A stretch of DNA of 64,000 nt from Chitinophaga sp. YR627 (GTDB lineage Bacteria > Bacteroidota > Bacteroidia > Chitinophagales > Chitinophagaceae). Of the stretch, positions 52,388-60,602 are shown in pieces (positions within the stretch are counted from its first letter, which is position 1; every line of letters begins with the position of its first letter). The DNA lies in assembly GCF_900114995.1 (NCBI RefSeq), contig NZ_FOUX01000003.1, positions 682,001-746,000 of the forward strand. The letters run 5' to 3'. The notes beneath the pieces were generated by a model. It did no database searches. It was not told the DNA's origin and saw only the letters and a list, made by a program, of their open reading frames with translations. The position numbers and the translations under genes are program-made.

Positions 52388-52855
52388 ATGAGCCACAATT
52401 TGAATATTGACAAACTAGATTTGCAGATCATCAGTGAAATGATGCATAATGCAGAAATCTCCTACGCTGACCTCGGGAAGAAGCTTTTCGTTTCCGGTGG
52501 CACGATCCACGTTAGAATGAAGAAATTGCAAGAACTGGGTATCGTTAAAGGTACAAAATTGCATGTAGATTTAAAAATGATCGGCTATGACGTGATTGCC
52601 TTTATCGGTATCTATCTTGAAAAGAGTTCCATGTATGACACTGTGGCTAAAGAATTGCGCAAGATTCCCGAGATGGTGCGCCTGAACTATACCACAGGTA
52701 GCTATAGTATGTTTGCAGAGATCATCTGTAAGGATATTACTCAATTAAGGAGGATATTGCATGACGAGTTGCAGAAGATAAAGGGGATAGAGCGGACTGA
52801 GACGCTGATATCGCTGGAGGAAAGTTTTTACCGCACCATCAATGTTGTGGAATAA
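52388..52855 (+). CDS. Lrp/AsnC family transcriptional regulator
   Basis: The N-terminal helix-turn-helix is in IISEMMHNAEISYADLGKKL and LFVSGGTIHVRMKKLQELGI; the C-terminal RAM (regulation of amino-acid metabolism) domain is visible in DVIAFIGIYLEKSSMYDTVA and MVRLNYTTGSYSMFAEIIC. Lrp proteins bind DNA as dimers or octamers and sense amino acids. The 155 residues are usual. It is 92 bases before the tryptophan 2,3-dioxygenase gene, with a hairpin between, so tryptophan or a product may be its ligand; that is inference. Confidence 0.94.
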   Translation: MSHNLNIDKLDLQIISEMMHNAEISYADLGKKLFVSGGTIHVRMKKLQELGIVKGTKLHVDLKMIGYDVIAFIGIYLEKSSMYDTVAKELRKIPEMVRLNYTTGSYSMFAEIICKDITQLRRILHDELQKIKGIERTETLISLEESFYRTINVVE

Positions 52856-52871
52856 GGGAGCAATCCCGGCG

Positions 52872-52930
52872 CCCTTCCCCGTCAGCTTATATGTAAATAT
52901 ATGTACATGAGCGTCCGGGAAGGGTTCTTT
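52872..52930 (+). terminator. Possible terminator or attenuator before the dioxygenase gene
   Basis: CCCTTCCC (52872-52879) and GGGAAGGG (52917-52924) pair perfectly and TTCTTTT follows. The internal ATATG repeats can pair too. It sits between the Lrp and tryptophan 2,3-dioxygenase genes. Confidence 0.55.
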
Positions 52931-52947
52931 TAATTATTTATTATATC

Positions 52948-53874
52948 ATGGTTACAACTGAAATCGCTGACAAAATCAAGCGGCTGGAAGAGAAGTATGC
53001 CGCAATGGGCCAGGATCTCTCTTCTTATCTTGACGGGCTCCTGTATGCCGATTACCTTACCTATTGGGATTATATTCAGCTGGATGTATTATTAAACCTG
53101 CAGCATCCCCGGACCCCGATACCGGATGAGAACATTTTTATTATCTATCACCAGATCACGGAGCTTTATTTTAAACTGACCTTACAGGCCATCGAGCAGG
53201 TATGTCAGGCCCCGGAGCTGACGGCAGATCTGTTCAAAACGCAGCTGAAGCGTATCAATAACTATTTCCGGAACCTGATCAATTCCTTTGAGATCATGGT
53301 GGATGGGATGGATAAGCAGCAGTTCCTGCAGTTCAGGATGGCACTGTTGCCGGCCAGCGGCTTCCAGAGTGGTCAGTTCCGTAAAATAGAGATCTGTTCT
53401 ACCGGACTGGTAAACCTGGTATATGAGCAGCAACGGGAAGGACTGAAAGGGAAGGAGCTGTCAGAGATACTGGATAATATCTATTGGCGCAGTGGTGCTA
53501 CCGAACTGGCGACAGGTAAGAAAACGCTGACCCTTCGCCAGTTTGAGCAGAAGTATATGCGCGATTTCCTGTTCCTCGCAGAGCGTTATCAGCAAAATAA
53601 TATGCAGTTACGCTATAAGCAGCTGCCGAAGGAAGTACAGGAAGAGGTAATGCCATTACTGAAGGAGTACGACCTGAATATCAATGTGAGATGGCCACTG
53701 ATGCACTATAAATCCGCCGTACGCTATCTGAACCGTAAACCGGAGGATATTGCGGCTACCGGAGGAACCAACTGGCAGCAGTACCTGCCTCCGCGTCACA
53801 AGCGTATCGTATTCTTCCCGGAGATCTGGACAGAAGAAGAGCTGGAGAACTGGGGAAAATTAGCATTTGAATAA
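52948..53874 (+). CDS. Tryptophan 2,3-dioxygenase
   Basis: This cytoplasmic haem enzyme opens the indole ring of L-tryptophan to N-formylkynurenine, the first step of the kynurenine pathway. Family signatures are SSYLDGLLYADYLTYWDYIQ, the haem-pocket IIYHQITELYFKLTLQAIEQ, GFQSGQFRKIEICSTGLV-like sequence (normally FRKIE and SxxF) and WPLMHYKSAVRYL. At 308 residues it is usual for Bacteroidota. No other kynurenine genes are adjacent. The preceding Lrp regulator is the likely controller. Confidence 0.93.
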   Translation: MVTTEIADKIKRLEEKYAAMGQDLSSYLDGLLYADYLTYWDYIQLDVLLNLQHPRTPIPDENIFIIYHQITELYFKLTLQAIEQVCQAPELTADLFKTQLKRINNYFRNLINSFEIMVDGMDKQQFLQFRMALLPASGFQSGQFRKIEICSTGLVNLVYEQQREGLKGKELSEILDNIYWRSGATELATGKKTLTLRQFEQKYMRDFLFLAERYQQNNMQLRYKQLPKEVQEEVMPLLKEYDLNINVRWPLMHYKSAVRYLNRKPEDIAATGGTNWQQYLPPRHKRIVFFPEIWTEEELENWGKLAFE

Positions 53875-53882
53875 ATTATAGT

Positions 53883-53915
53883 CACTGTCCTGGTTCAGGC
53901 CGGGACAGTGCTTTT
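53883..53915 (+). terminator. Terminator after tryptophan 2,3-dioxygenase
   Basis: CACTGTCC (53883-53890) pairs with GGACAGTG (53903-53910); CTTTT follows. It is nine bases after the stop. Confidence 0.72.
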
Positions 53916-54255
53916 ACCTTTGCGGCCGCCCGCTTCTGTTAACCCTTAGGCTTTGTTACCCGGGAAACCCCGTAAACCGGCTGTTTTCCCTAAAAAAGAT
54001 TCCCCTGTTACGGTATTATGAAAATGTGCCATGAATGTTTAAGGGAAACTGTTTTGGGACGAATTTAACTATTGATATAATTGAACTATTTTTCATAAGT
54101 TTGCAAGGAACGGTAGCTTTCACATTAAAAGTCATTCCGTCCTGGATACGATGACCAGGTACAAAGATGTTCTCCAATCAGCTTTTGTTGCTTTGTGAAT
54201 GCGCAAGCAGATCTTACCTTTCAAAATTTACACAGATATTATTTTAAGTAGCGAT
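53916..54255 (+). promoter_or_regulatory. Leader region of the DUF4290-murA operon
   Basis: No gene is visible in 340 bases. A promoter (TTG at 54072-54074, 21 bases, TAAGTTTG at 54096-54103) is exact at both elements and would give a leader of about 145 bases. A second -7 match (TACCTTTG, 53915-53922) overlaps the tail of the preceding terminator and lacks a good -33. Confidence 0.5.
54072..54103 (+). promoter_or_regulatory. -33/-7 promoter of the DUF4290-murA operon
   Basis: TTG at 54072-54074 and TAAGTTTG at 54096-54103 are spaced by 21 bases, within the Bacteroidota range. Transcription should start near 54108. Confidence 0.6.
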
Positions 54256-54984
54256 ATGGAATACAATACAACCCGTAACCATTTGATAATGAAGGAGTAC
54301 GGACGCAATATCCAAAAGATGATCGAGTATGTACTCAACATCGAGGATACAGAGCACCGTCAACGTAACGCGATGTCACTGATAGAGCTGATGGGTACGC
54401 TGAATCCTCACCTGCGTAATGTGGAGGACTTCAGACACAAGCTATGGGACCATTTGTTTCTGATATCCGACTTTAAACTGGATGTGGAATCTCCATACCC
54501 TATTCCAACCAGAGAGACACTGAGAGCAAAACCAGAGCGTCTGGGTTATCCCAAAAAGTATCCCCGTAACCGCCACTTCGGTAAAAACCTGGAGATGGTG
54601 ATCGATAAAGCGATCAACGAGGATAATCCTGAAAAGAAAGAAGGATTCACCCAATGTATAGGTAACTACATGAAACTGGCTTATAGCAACTGGCATAAGG
54701 AAAGTGTTCATGATGATGCCATCAAGGCTGAACTGAACGGTATCACTGAGGGCCGCCTGGAATACCAGACAGGTCATTCACCAGCACCGACTGCTGCTTC
54801 TATGGCTGCTGCGCCTAATTTTAATACGAATACTGAATACCAGCCACGTTCTTCCAACAGCGGCAGTGGTGGCAGCAAGCGTAGTAATAAGAACTTCCAG
54901 CAGAAGTTCAAGAGCAACAACAACCAGAAGAATAATAACAATAAGCACAATAACAACAAATACAATAAAAACAGGAACAAGTGA
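54256..54984 (+). CDS. DUF4290 family protein
   Basis: The ATG at 54256 gives MEYNTTRNHLIMKEYGRNIQ, the usual start of DUF4290, a Bacteroidota family of unknown function. The conserved domain spans about 1-170 (NAMSLIELMGTLNPHLRNVE, KLWDHLFLISDFKLDV). The last 70 residues are a basic Asn/Lys/Ser-rich low-complexity tail (KSNNNQKNNNNKHNNN), possibly RNA- or membrane-surface-binding. Its stop overlaps the murA GTG start, so the two genes are co-translated, which hints at a link to envelope synthesis. Confidence 0.9.
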   Translation: MEYNTTRNHLIMKEYGRNIQKMIEYVLNIEDTEHRQRNAMSLIELMGTLNPHLRNVEDFRHKLWDHLFLISDFKLDVESPYPIPTRETLRAKPERLGYPKKYPRNRHFGKNLEMVIDKAINEDNPEKKEGFTQCIGNYMKLAYSNWHKESVHDDAIKAELNGITEGRLEYQTGHSPAPTAASMAAAPNFNTNTEYQPRSSNSGSGGSKRSNKNFQQKFKSNNNQKNNNNKHNNNKYNKNRNK

Positions 54985-56294
54985 GTAGTGCTTTCGAAGT
55001 AAGAGGCGGCAACCGTCTTAAAGGGGAAATTGTGCCCCAGGGTGCCAAAAACGAAGCTTTACAGATTATCAGCGCTGTCCTGTTGACAGCTGATAAAGTT
55101 ACTATCAGTAATATCCCCGATATCGTCGATGTGAATCTGTTAATAGAATTGCTGGGCGATATGGGTGTGAAGACCAACAGAATCAGCCGTGATACCTGTG
55201 AGTTTCAGGCTGACCAGATCAATCTTCCTTATCTGGAGAGTGCAGAATTCAAGAAAAAATCCGGACGTCTCAGAGGTTCTGTTATGATTGCAGGCCCTTT
55301 GCTGGCACGCTTTGGTAAAGCGTATATTCCAAAACCGGGCGGTGACAAGATCGGCCGCCGCAGACTGGATACGCATATCATCGGTTTTGAAAAACTGGGT
55401 GTGCAGTTCGTATATGATAATGATGATAACTATTTCCGTCTGGAAGCGGGAGATGGTGGTCTGAAAGGCGCTTACATGCTGCTCGACGAACCATCTGTAA
55501 CCGGTACTGCCAACATCGTGATGGCGGCAGTAATGGCCAACGGAACAACGACTATCTATAACGCCGCATGTGAACCTTACCTGCAGCAATTGTGCAAAAT
55601 GCTGAACAGCATGGGCGCCAATATCAACGGCATCGGTTCCAACCTGCTGACCATCCAGGGTGTTTCTTCCCTGAAAGGTTGCAGTCATGCGATGCTGCCG
55701 GATATGATCGAGATAGGATCTTTCATCGGACTGGCGGCAATGACGCGTTCTGAAATCACTATCAAGAATGCCGGTGTAGAACATCTGGGTATTATTCCGG
55801 AGAAGTTCCGTCAGTTAGGTATCAACCTGGAGATCAGAGGTAATGATATCTATATTCCGGAACAGGATAGTTATGAAATCCAGACTTTCCTGGATGGCTC
55901 CATCCTGACGATCTCCGATCATCCATGGCCAGGATTCACGCCTGACCTGCTGAGCATTGTGCTGGTAGTAGCTACACAGGCGAAAGGTAGTGTGATGATA
56001 CACCAGAAGATGTTCGAAAGCAGATTGTTCTTTGTAGACAAACTGATCGACATGGGTGCGCAGATCGTATTATGCGATCCGCACCGTGCAGTGGTGATCG
56101 GTCTGGGCAGACAGCATGCACTGAGAGGCATTACCATGTCATCTCCGGATATACGTGCGGGTGTTTCCCTGCTGATCGCGGCATTGAGCGCGGAAGGTAA
56201 GAGCACTATTCAGAACATCGAACAGATAGATCGCGGTTATCAGTACATCGATGAGCGATTGAGAAAACTCGGTGCAGACATTAAGAGAATTTAA
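54981..56294 (+). CDS. murA: UDP-N-acetylglucosamine 1-carboxyvinyltransferase, Asp-type
   Basis: This cytoplasmic enzyme starts peptidoglycan synthesis by moving enolpyruvate from PEP to UDP-GlcNAc. Family motifs include GNRLKGEIVPQGAKNEALQI, PSVTGTANIVMAAVMANGTT and SPDIRAGVSLLIAALSAEGK. The loop that in Escherichia coli carries Cys115 (GGCTIG) here reads GGDKIG, with Asp at residue 122, which predicts fosfomycin tolerance as in other Asp-type MurA enzymes. The start is GTG and overlaps DUF4290 by four bases. The 437 residues are usual. Confidence 0.96.
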   Translation: MSSAFEVRGGNRLKGEIVPQGAKNEALQIISAVLLTADKVTISNIPDIVDVNLLIELLGDMGVKTNRISRDTCEFQADQINLPYLESAEFKKKSGRLRGSVMIAGPLLARFGKAYIPKPGGDKIGRRRLDTHIIGFEKLGVQFVYDNDDNYFRLEAGDGGLKGAYMLLDEPSVTGTANIVMAAVMANGTTTIYNAACEPYLQQLCKMLNSMGANINGIGSNLLTIQGVSSLKGCSHAMLPDMIEIGSFIGLAAMTRSEITIKNAGVEHLGIIPEKFRQLGINLEIRGNDIYIPEQDSYEIQTFLDGSILTISDHPWPGFTPDLLSIVLVVATQAKGSVMIHQKMFESRLFFVDKLIDMGAQIVLCDPHRAVVIGLGRQHALRGITMSSPDIRAGVSLLIAALSAEGKSTIQNIEQIDRGYQYIDERLRKLGADIKRI

Positions 56295-56312
56295 AGTAAA
56301 ATAAGGAATACT

Positions 56313-56387
56313 ACAGGCTGCAAGAGATTGGCGCGAACGATCATATTCTAATATGGTAAATGCCCGCACCAATTGCTTGCAGCCTGT
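56313..56387 (+). other. Structured intergenic hairpin between murA and gmk
   Basis: ACAGGCTGCAAG (56313-56324) pairs perfectly with CTTGCAGCCTGT (56376-56387); ATTGG/CCAAT continues the stem after a two-base mismatch, and CATATT/AATATG can form an apical hairpin. There is no T run, so it may be an RNA-processing or stability element in a murA-gmk transcript, not a simple terminator. Confidence 0.6.
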
Positions 56388-56422
56388 GATTTATAGCGGA
56401 ACCAGGATAATCAGATCAGAAC

Positions 56423-56989
56423 ATGAGCAATAAGATTATTATTATAACTGCTCCCTCCGGAGCGGGTAAAACCACCATCGTAAAAAAGCTGTTGTCGGAA
56501 TTGCCACAGCTATCTTTTTCTATTTCAGCCACAACGCGTACTGCCCGGGAGAATGAAGTGCATGGAAGAGATTATTACTTCCTGTCACTCGAAGATTTTC
56601 ACCAGAAAATTGATGATAACGCGTTTGCAGAATATGAGATGGTGTATGCCGGTAAATATTACGGTACCCTGAAAACAGAATTACAGCGTATATGGGATAA
56701 AGAAAAAGTACCTATGGTGGATATAGATGTGAAGGGCGCTCTTTCCATCAAAGAAAAATATCACACTGGTGTACTGACTATTTTTATTGCCCCGCCCACA
56801 CTGGATACCTTACGGGTACGACTGAGTGAACGTGGCACAGAAACGCAGGCTTCCCTGGAAGAAAGACTGGGAAAGGCCCGCTACGAACTGTCGTTCTCTC
56901 ATGAATTTGACGAAATAGTAGTGAATGACGACCTGGATACGGCTTATGCAGCAGTTAAAAAGCTGGTAACCGGATTCCTCGGACAGTAA
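56423..56989 (+). CDS. gmk: Guanylate kinase
   Basis: This enzyme phosphorylates GMP to GDP. The P-loop is IITAPSGAGKTTIVKKLL, the GMP-binding region SFSISATTRTAR and HGRDYYFLSLEDF, and the lid is FIAPPTLDTLRVRLSERGTE. The length of 188 residues is normal. It follows murA after a structured gap of 128 bases and may be in the same transcript. Confidence 0.96.
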   Translation: MSNKIIIITAPSGAGKTTIVKKLLSELPQLSFSISATTRTARENEVHGRDYYFLSLEDFHQKIDDNAFAEYEMVYAGKYYGTLKTELQRIWDKEKVPMVDIDVKGALSIKEKYHTGVLTIFIAPPTLDTLRVRLSERGTETQASLEERLGKARYELSFSHEFDEIVVNDDLDTAYAAVKKLVTGFLGQ

Positions 56990-57057
56990 ACATAATGTTC
57001 CGGTGCAATCTTTGTATAAGGAATGACCGTACCTATTATGTGGAATCTATAATTCCT

Positions 57058-57065
57058 TACTTTTG
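57058..57065 (+). promoter_or_regulatory. -7 promoter element of the CorC-type gene
   Basis: TACTTTTG is an exact match to TAnnTTTG. It ends six bases before the ATG at 57072, so the transcript should be nearly leaderless. Confidence 0.6.
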
Positions 57066-57071
57066 AACTCT

Positions 57072-58337
57072 ATGGATACTTATACACTCCTGATCCTGGC
57101 TACACTGGTATTGCTGGCAGGTTTCTTTGCCGGACTTGAGACGGCATTCGCCAATGTCAACAAGTTGAGCATTGAGCTGAAGAAGAAACAGGGGCGCGCT
57201 ACCGGTAAAATACTGGCCAGCTTTAATGACAACCCTTCCCGCTTTCTGGCTACCAGCCTGTTAGGATTGACTATTGTTGTGGTGATATACGGCATCCTGT
57301 TTGCCGGGTTCTTCCAGCCGATATGGAACCTTGTATTGCCTCCCCAGCAGAACACGAATTTACAGCCGGTACTGTTGTTCATTGATGTTGTATTGAGCAC
57401 ACTGATACTGCTGACTTTCGGATTCTTTATTCCCCGTGCTATTTTCCGTTCACGGCCGGAGGCCTTACTCAGCTTTTTTGCATTACCCATTTCCGTGCTA
57501 TCCAAGCCACTGTTTGTAATAGGCAGTCTGCTGGTATCTATTTCAGAATGGATCCTGAAATATCTGTTTAACGTGCGTATTGTGGAGACGGACACTTCCT
57601 TCCCAAGAGTGGATGTGGAGCATTTTATCCGTCAGTCACAGCAGCATATGACAGAGAATCAGGAACTGAATACAGAACTGTTTGAAAACGCTTTATCTCT
57701 GGCGCATGTGAAGATCCGGGGGTGTCTGATTCCGCGTAAGGAAATAGAAGCGCTGGAAATAGGTAGTCCTATTGGTGCTGCACAAAAGAAGTTTGTTGAA
57801 ACCAAACTCTCCAAGATCATCATTTACGAAAGTACGATCGACAATATCCTGGGTTATATCCATCAGCTGGATATGTTTAAAAGTCCGGGTGAGATTTCTG
57901 TTATCCTGCATCCAATACTGGCGGTGCCTGAAACGATGAGTGCTATTGATCTGCTGAGTAAGTTCAACAAAGAGCACAGGAGTATTGCCTGGGTGGTGGA
58001 TGAATTTGGCGGAACGGCGGGTATAGTGACCATTGAGGATGTACTGGAAGAGATCTTCGGAGAGATCAAGGATGAACATGACGTCGAAGAGTTTGTGGAA
58101 AAACAGATCGCTGAGAAGGAATATATTTTTTCTGGCCGACTGGAACTGGATTATCTGAATGAAAAATATGGTTTTGACTTTCCTGAGGACGAGAGTGAGA
58201 CATTATCCGGTTATATTATTAATCACCACGAGAAGATCCCGCGATTGAAAGAGCGCATCATTATTGACGATTATGAGTTCGATGTGTTGAATGTTACTGA
58301 AACGAGGATCGAAATGGTGAAAATGAAGGTGCTCTGA
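57072..58337 (+). CDS. CNNM/CorC-type (hemolysin-like) membrane protein
   Basis: Domains in order are a DUF21 membrane region with four hydrophobic helices (1-175, ILATLVLLAGFFAGLETAFA), a CBS pair (about 210-335, VKIRGCLIPRKEIEALEIG) and a CorC_HlyC C-terminal domain (about 345-420, YIFSGRLELDYLNEKYGFDF). Homologues are linked to magnesium or cobalt efflux or to gliding (GldE), and the exact role here is not certain. The ATG at 57072 is preferred over a TTG at 57063, which lies inside the -7 element. The 421 residues are usual. Confidence 0.92.
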   Translation: MDTYTLLILATLVLLAGFFAGLETAFANVNKLSIELKKKQGRATGKILASFNDNPSRFLATSLLGLTIVVVIYGILFAGFFQPIWNLVLPPQQNTNLQPVLLFIDVVLSTLILLTFGFFIPRAIFRSRPEALLSFFALPISVLSKPLFVIGSLLVSISEWILKYLFNVRIVETDTSFPRVDVEHFIRQSQQHMTENQELNTELFENALSLAHVKIRGCLIPRKEIEALEIGSPIGAAQKKFVETKLSKIIIYESTIDNILGYIHQLDMFKSPGEISVILHPILAVPETMSAIDLLSKFNKEHRSIAWVVDEFGGTAGIVTIEDVLEEIFGEIKDEHDVEEFVEKQIAEKEYIFSGRLELDYLNEKYGFDFPEDESETLSGYIINHHEKIPRLKERIIIDDYEFDVLNVTETRIEMVKMKVL

Positions 58338-58647
58338 TTATATTTCAAGATAAATTAAGATTTTTTATCTATGAAATATGGGAGATTAGTTGCTTATTTC
58401 TCAACAATTTAGGAGAGCTTACTAATTTTTTATAAAAGAAAAGAAATCAAGAATTGATATTGTGATATTTTTTTTAATATATTTGCAGAGTGAATGAGAC
58501 ACTTCGCGGATGAATTAGCATCGCCCCTGCTAAAACGATTTAAAAAAAGTAGTAGGGATTTAACACGAATTTTATACATTTGCTACAGATGATGTAACAC
58601 AATGATTTGATTTTTGTTAAAAGGATGTAAAAAAAATTGTTACAACA

Positions 58648-58677
58648 TTGATAATAACATATTTCTTTCTATTTTTG
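58648..58677 (+). promoter_or_regulatory. Strong -33/-7 promoter of the candidate small RNA
   Basis: TTG at 58648-58650 and TATTTTTG at 58670-58677 are separated by 19 bases, matching the Bacteroidota consensus at both elements and spacing. Confidence 0.62.
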
Positions 58678-58681
58678 TGAT

Positions 58682-58846
58682 AGAAATTTAAAAGTAACCA
58701 GAAACACGATCATCTTGAAAGCTTGCCATCAATCGGATGCAAAGTGAATCTGGAAACAAAGACATTCTCGAATTCAACTTTTTTGGGGTTAACAAACAAT
58801 GGATGAAAGGCCGGCTCTTGATTCTTCTCGGGCTGGCTCTTTTTTT
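58682..58846 (+). ncRNA. Candidate small RNA with promoter and terminator
   Basis: A consensus promoter and an intrinsic terminator bracket about 165 bases with no convincing gene. The terminator stem is GCCGGCTC (58810-58817) with GGGCTGGC (58830-58837), two G-T pairs, followed by a TCTTTTTTT run. It would be an independent small RNA between the CorC-type and tatC genes. No family is recognised. Confidence 0.45.
58810..58846 (+). terminator. Intrinsic terminator of the candidate small RNA
   Basis: An eight-base stem (58810-58817 with 58830-58837, two wobble pairs) around a 12-base loop is followed by seven T. Confidence 0.72.
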
Positions 58847-59052
58847 GTACCTACCTCAAAGTTCATTATATATCTTTCTCTTTATCACCTGCCGGTTTTG
58901 CGGCGTTTTTTCATCAACAATTATTAAGACGGGCGTACGGCAGGCAGGTAACGATAGTTACTGGTCTCCGGCAGCTTGCGTTTATACCTTTAAATTCGCT
59001 TAAAACTTTCTACTAATAGGGTAAGTTGCTCTGTTTTGTTGGAAGCAACAGC

Positions 59053-59060
59053 TATATTTG
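59053..59060 (+). promoter_or_regulatory. -7 promoter element of tatC
   Basis: TATATTTG matches TAnnTTTG exactly and lies 42 bases before the ATG. A TTG at 59026-59028 is 24 bases upstream, slightly beyond the usual range. Confidence 0.5.
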
Positions 59061-59102
59061 TGCTCCTTAGCATAAAAAACAATCACAGTCCGACTAACTG
59101 AT

Positions 59103-59954
59103 ATGTTCAAGAAAATTTTTTCGAATAACGAGGAAAAGGCAGAGATGTCTTTCTTTGACCACCTGGAAGACCTGCGCTGGCATATAGTGCGTTCGATCAT
59201 TGCGCTGATAGTGGTGAGCATCTTCGGCTTTGTCTATACAAAGGAGATATTGGATGATGTCATCTTCGGACCCACCAATCCTACCTTCCCTTCTTATGTT
59301 GCTTTATGTAAGCTGGGACACCTGGTTGGCCTGGGGGATAAACTTTGTATCACTCCTGTGCCTATTGTGTTTCAGAACCATATTCTGGTTGGACAGGTGA
59401 TGTTGCAGTTCAAACTGGCATTTATATTTGGCCTGGTTGTGGCCTTCCCTTATATCTTCTGGGAGTTCTGGAGCTTTATCAAACCTGCACTGAAAGAGCG
59501 TGAGCTGAAAGGTGCACGTGGGGTGATCTTCTGGGTATCTTTCCAGTTTTTCATGGGTATCGCCTTCAGTTATTTCCTGATGGCGCCGTTCACGATCAAC
59601 TTCCTGGCAGGTTATACTGTTACGGACAGGGCTGTTAACCAGTTCTTCATAGACGACTATTTCGGATTGATGTCACAGATCGTACTGGGTATGGGTATTC
59701 TGTTTGAATTGCCTGTGCTGGTATTCTTCCTGACGAAGATCGGATTCATCACACCGACGTTCCTTCGTACTTACCGCAGGCACGCGATCGTTGTGATACT
59801 GGTACTGGCAGCGGTGATCACTCCTCCGGATGTGATAGACCAGCTGATCGTATTTACACCATTGTATCTTTTATACGAAATTAGCATATACATTTCGGGC
59901 AGAGCGTTGAAAGGAATGGAGCAGGCAGAGAGAGAAGCAGAAGAATGGTCTTGA
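59103..59954 (+). CDS. tatC: Sec-independent protein translocase TatC
   Basis: TatC is the receptor of the twin-arginine export system for folded proteins. The N-terminal EMSFFDHLEDLRWHIVRSII contains the conserved Glu and Arg near the first helix, followed by six membrane helices (PYIFWEFWSFIKPALKEREL, FMGIAFSYFLMAPFTINFL, GMGILFELPVLVFFLTKIGF). Long first periplasmic loop details agree with Bacteroidota TatC. It has 283 residues. TatA is not encoded nearby in the window. The gene has its own promoter. Confidence 0.96.
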   Translation: MFKKIFSNNEEKAEMSFFDHLEDLRWHIVRSIIALIVVSIFGFVYTKEILDDVIFGPTNPTFPSYVALCKLGHLVGLGDKLCITPVPIVFQNHILVGQVMLQFKLAFIFGLVVAFPYIFWEFWSFIKPALKERELKGARGVIFWVSFQFFMGIAFSYFLMAPFTINFLAGYTVTDRAVNQFFIDDYFGLMSQIVLGMGILFELPVLVFFLTKIGFITPTFLRTYRRHAIVVILVLAAVITPPDVIDQLIVFTPLYLLYEISIYISGRALKGMEQAEREAEEWS

Positions 59955-59980
59955 TCTGACGCTGAAAAAAATTAAAACCG

Positions 59981-60020
59981 ACGCGGAATGTCCTTTGTTA
60001 TAAAACAGGATATTCCGCGT
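59981..60020 (+). other. Hairpin in the rpiB leader
   Basis: ACGCGGAATGTCC (59981-59993) pairs with GGATATTCCGCGT (60008-60020) over 13 bases with one G-T pair. No T run follows, so it could be a leader element of rpiB or a 3' end structure of tatC. An ORF extending rpiB upstream reads through this hairpin and is not accepted. Confidence 0.55.
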
Positions 60021-60059
60021 TGTGCTTTCTGTAATGTTCACTATTTAAATTTTTGTTTT

Positions 60060-60521
60060 ATGGCATCACAACCACTATTTAATCTCACACTGCCGGTAGC
60101 TATTGGCGCTGATCATGCGGGATTTGAATATAAAGAAGAGATCATCTCTTATCTGGAGGGAAAGGGGCTGAAAGTAAAGGACGTAGGTGCGCATTCAAAT
60201 GACTCGGCTGATTATCCTGATTTTGCACATCCGGTTGCCACGCTGGTCGAGCGGGAGCAGGCCGCGTTCGGTATACTGGTTTGTGGTAGTGGTAATGGCG
60301 TCGCTATTACGGCTAACAAACATCAGGGTATACGTGCGGCTATTTGCTGGGGACAAGAGTTGTCCCGCCTGGCGCGCTCTCACAATAACGCGAATGTATT
60401 GTGCATCCCTGCACGATTTGTAGACGATGCTGCTGCCAAACAGATAGTAGATATATTCATTGACACACCGTTTGAAGGTGGCCGTCATGAAAACAGGGTC
60501 AGAAAGATCGCCTGTTTATAG
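60060..60521 (+). CDS. rpiB: Ribose-5-phosphate isomerase B
   Basis: RpiB interconverts ribose-5-phosphate and ribulose-5-phosphate in the pentose phosphate pathway. The ATG at 60060 (MASQPLFNLTLPVAIGADHAGFEYK) gives 153 residues, the usual size. Visible motifs are IGADHAGFEYKEEI, DYPDFAHPVA, and the catalytic Cys in VCGSGNGVAITANKHQGIRA. A longer frame from 59988 reads through a hairpin. A strong terminator follows. Confidence 0.93.
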   Translation: MASQPLFNLTLPVAIGADHAGFEYKEEIISYLEGKGLKVKDVGAHSNDSADYPDFAHPVATLVEREQAAFGILVCGSGNGVAITANKHQGIRAAICWGQELSRLARSHNNANVLCIPARFVDDAAAKQIVDIFIDTPFEGGRHENRVRKIACL

Positions 60522-60551
60522 GTTTTTATAACGCTTATTTGTCATAATGCT

Positions 60552-60594
60552 AAACGCTGATTTTCCCGGTTTAAGCCGGTGATAATCAGCGTTT
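60552..60594. terminator. Terminator after rpiB
   Basis: AAACGCTGATT (60552-60562) and AATCAGCGTTT (60584-60594) are perfect complements; an inner stem CCGG...CCGG is also possible. ATTATTTAT follows. Confidence 0.78.
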
Positions 60595-60602
60595 ATTATT
60601 TA

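Larger units (their letters stand above)
58338..59102. other. AT-rich intergenic region with promoters and a candidate small RNA
   Basis: No supported gene is seen in 765 bases. Three plus-strand -7 matches occur: TATATTTG (58478-58485, with a TTG 21 bases upstream), TACATTTG (58575-58582) and TATTTTTG (58670-58677, with TTG at 58648-58650). A short hairpin TTAGCA/TGCTAA is at 58515-58533. A terminator lies at 58810-58846, followed by the tatC promoter. An 88-residue frame at 58737 crosses that terminator and is not accepted. Confidence 0.55.

Noticed and set aside
58737..59003. 88-codon frame before tatC
   Set aside because: It crosses a strong intrinsic terminator at 58810-58846 and has no family signature, so it is not accepted as a gene.
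59988..60059. N-terminal extension of RpiB
   Set aside because: The extra 24 codons read through a 13-bp hairpin and do not match the family start, which is at the ATG at 60060.
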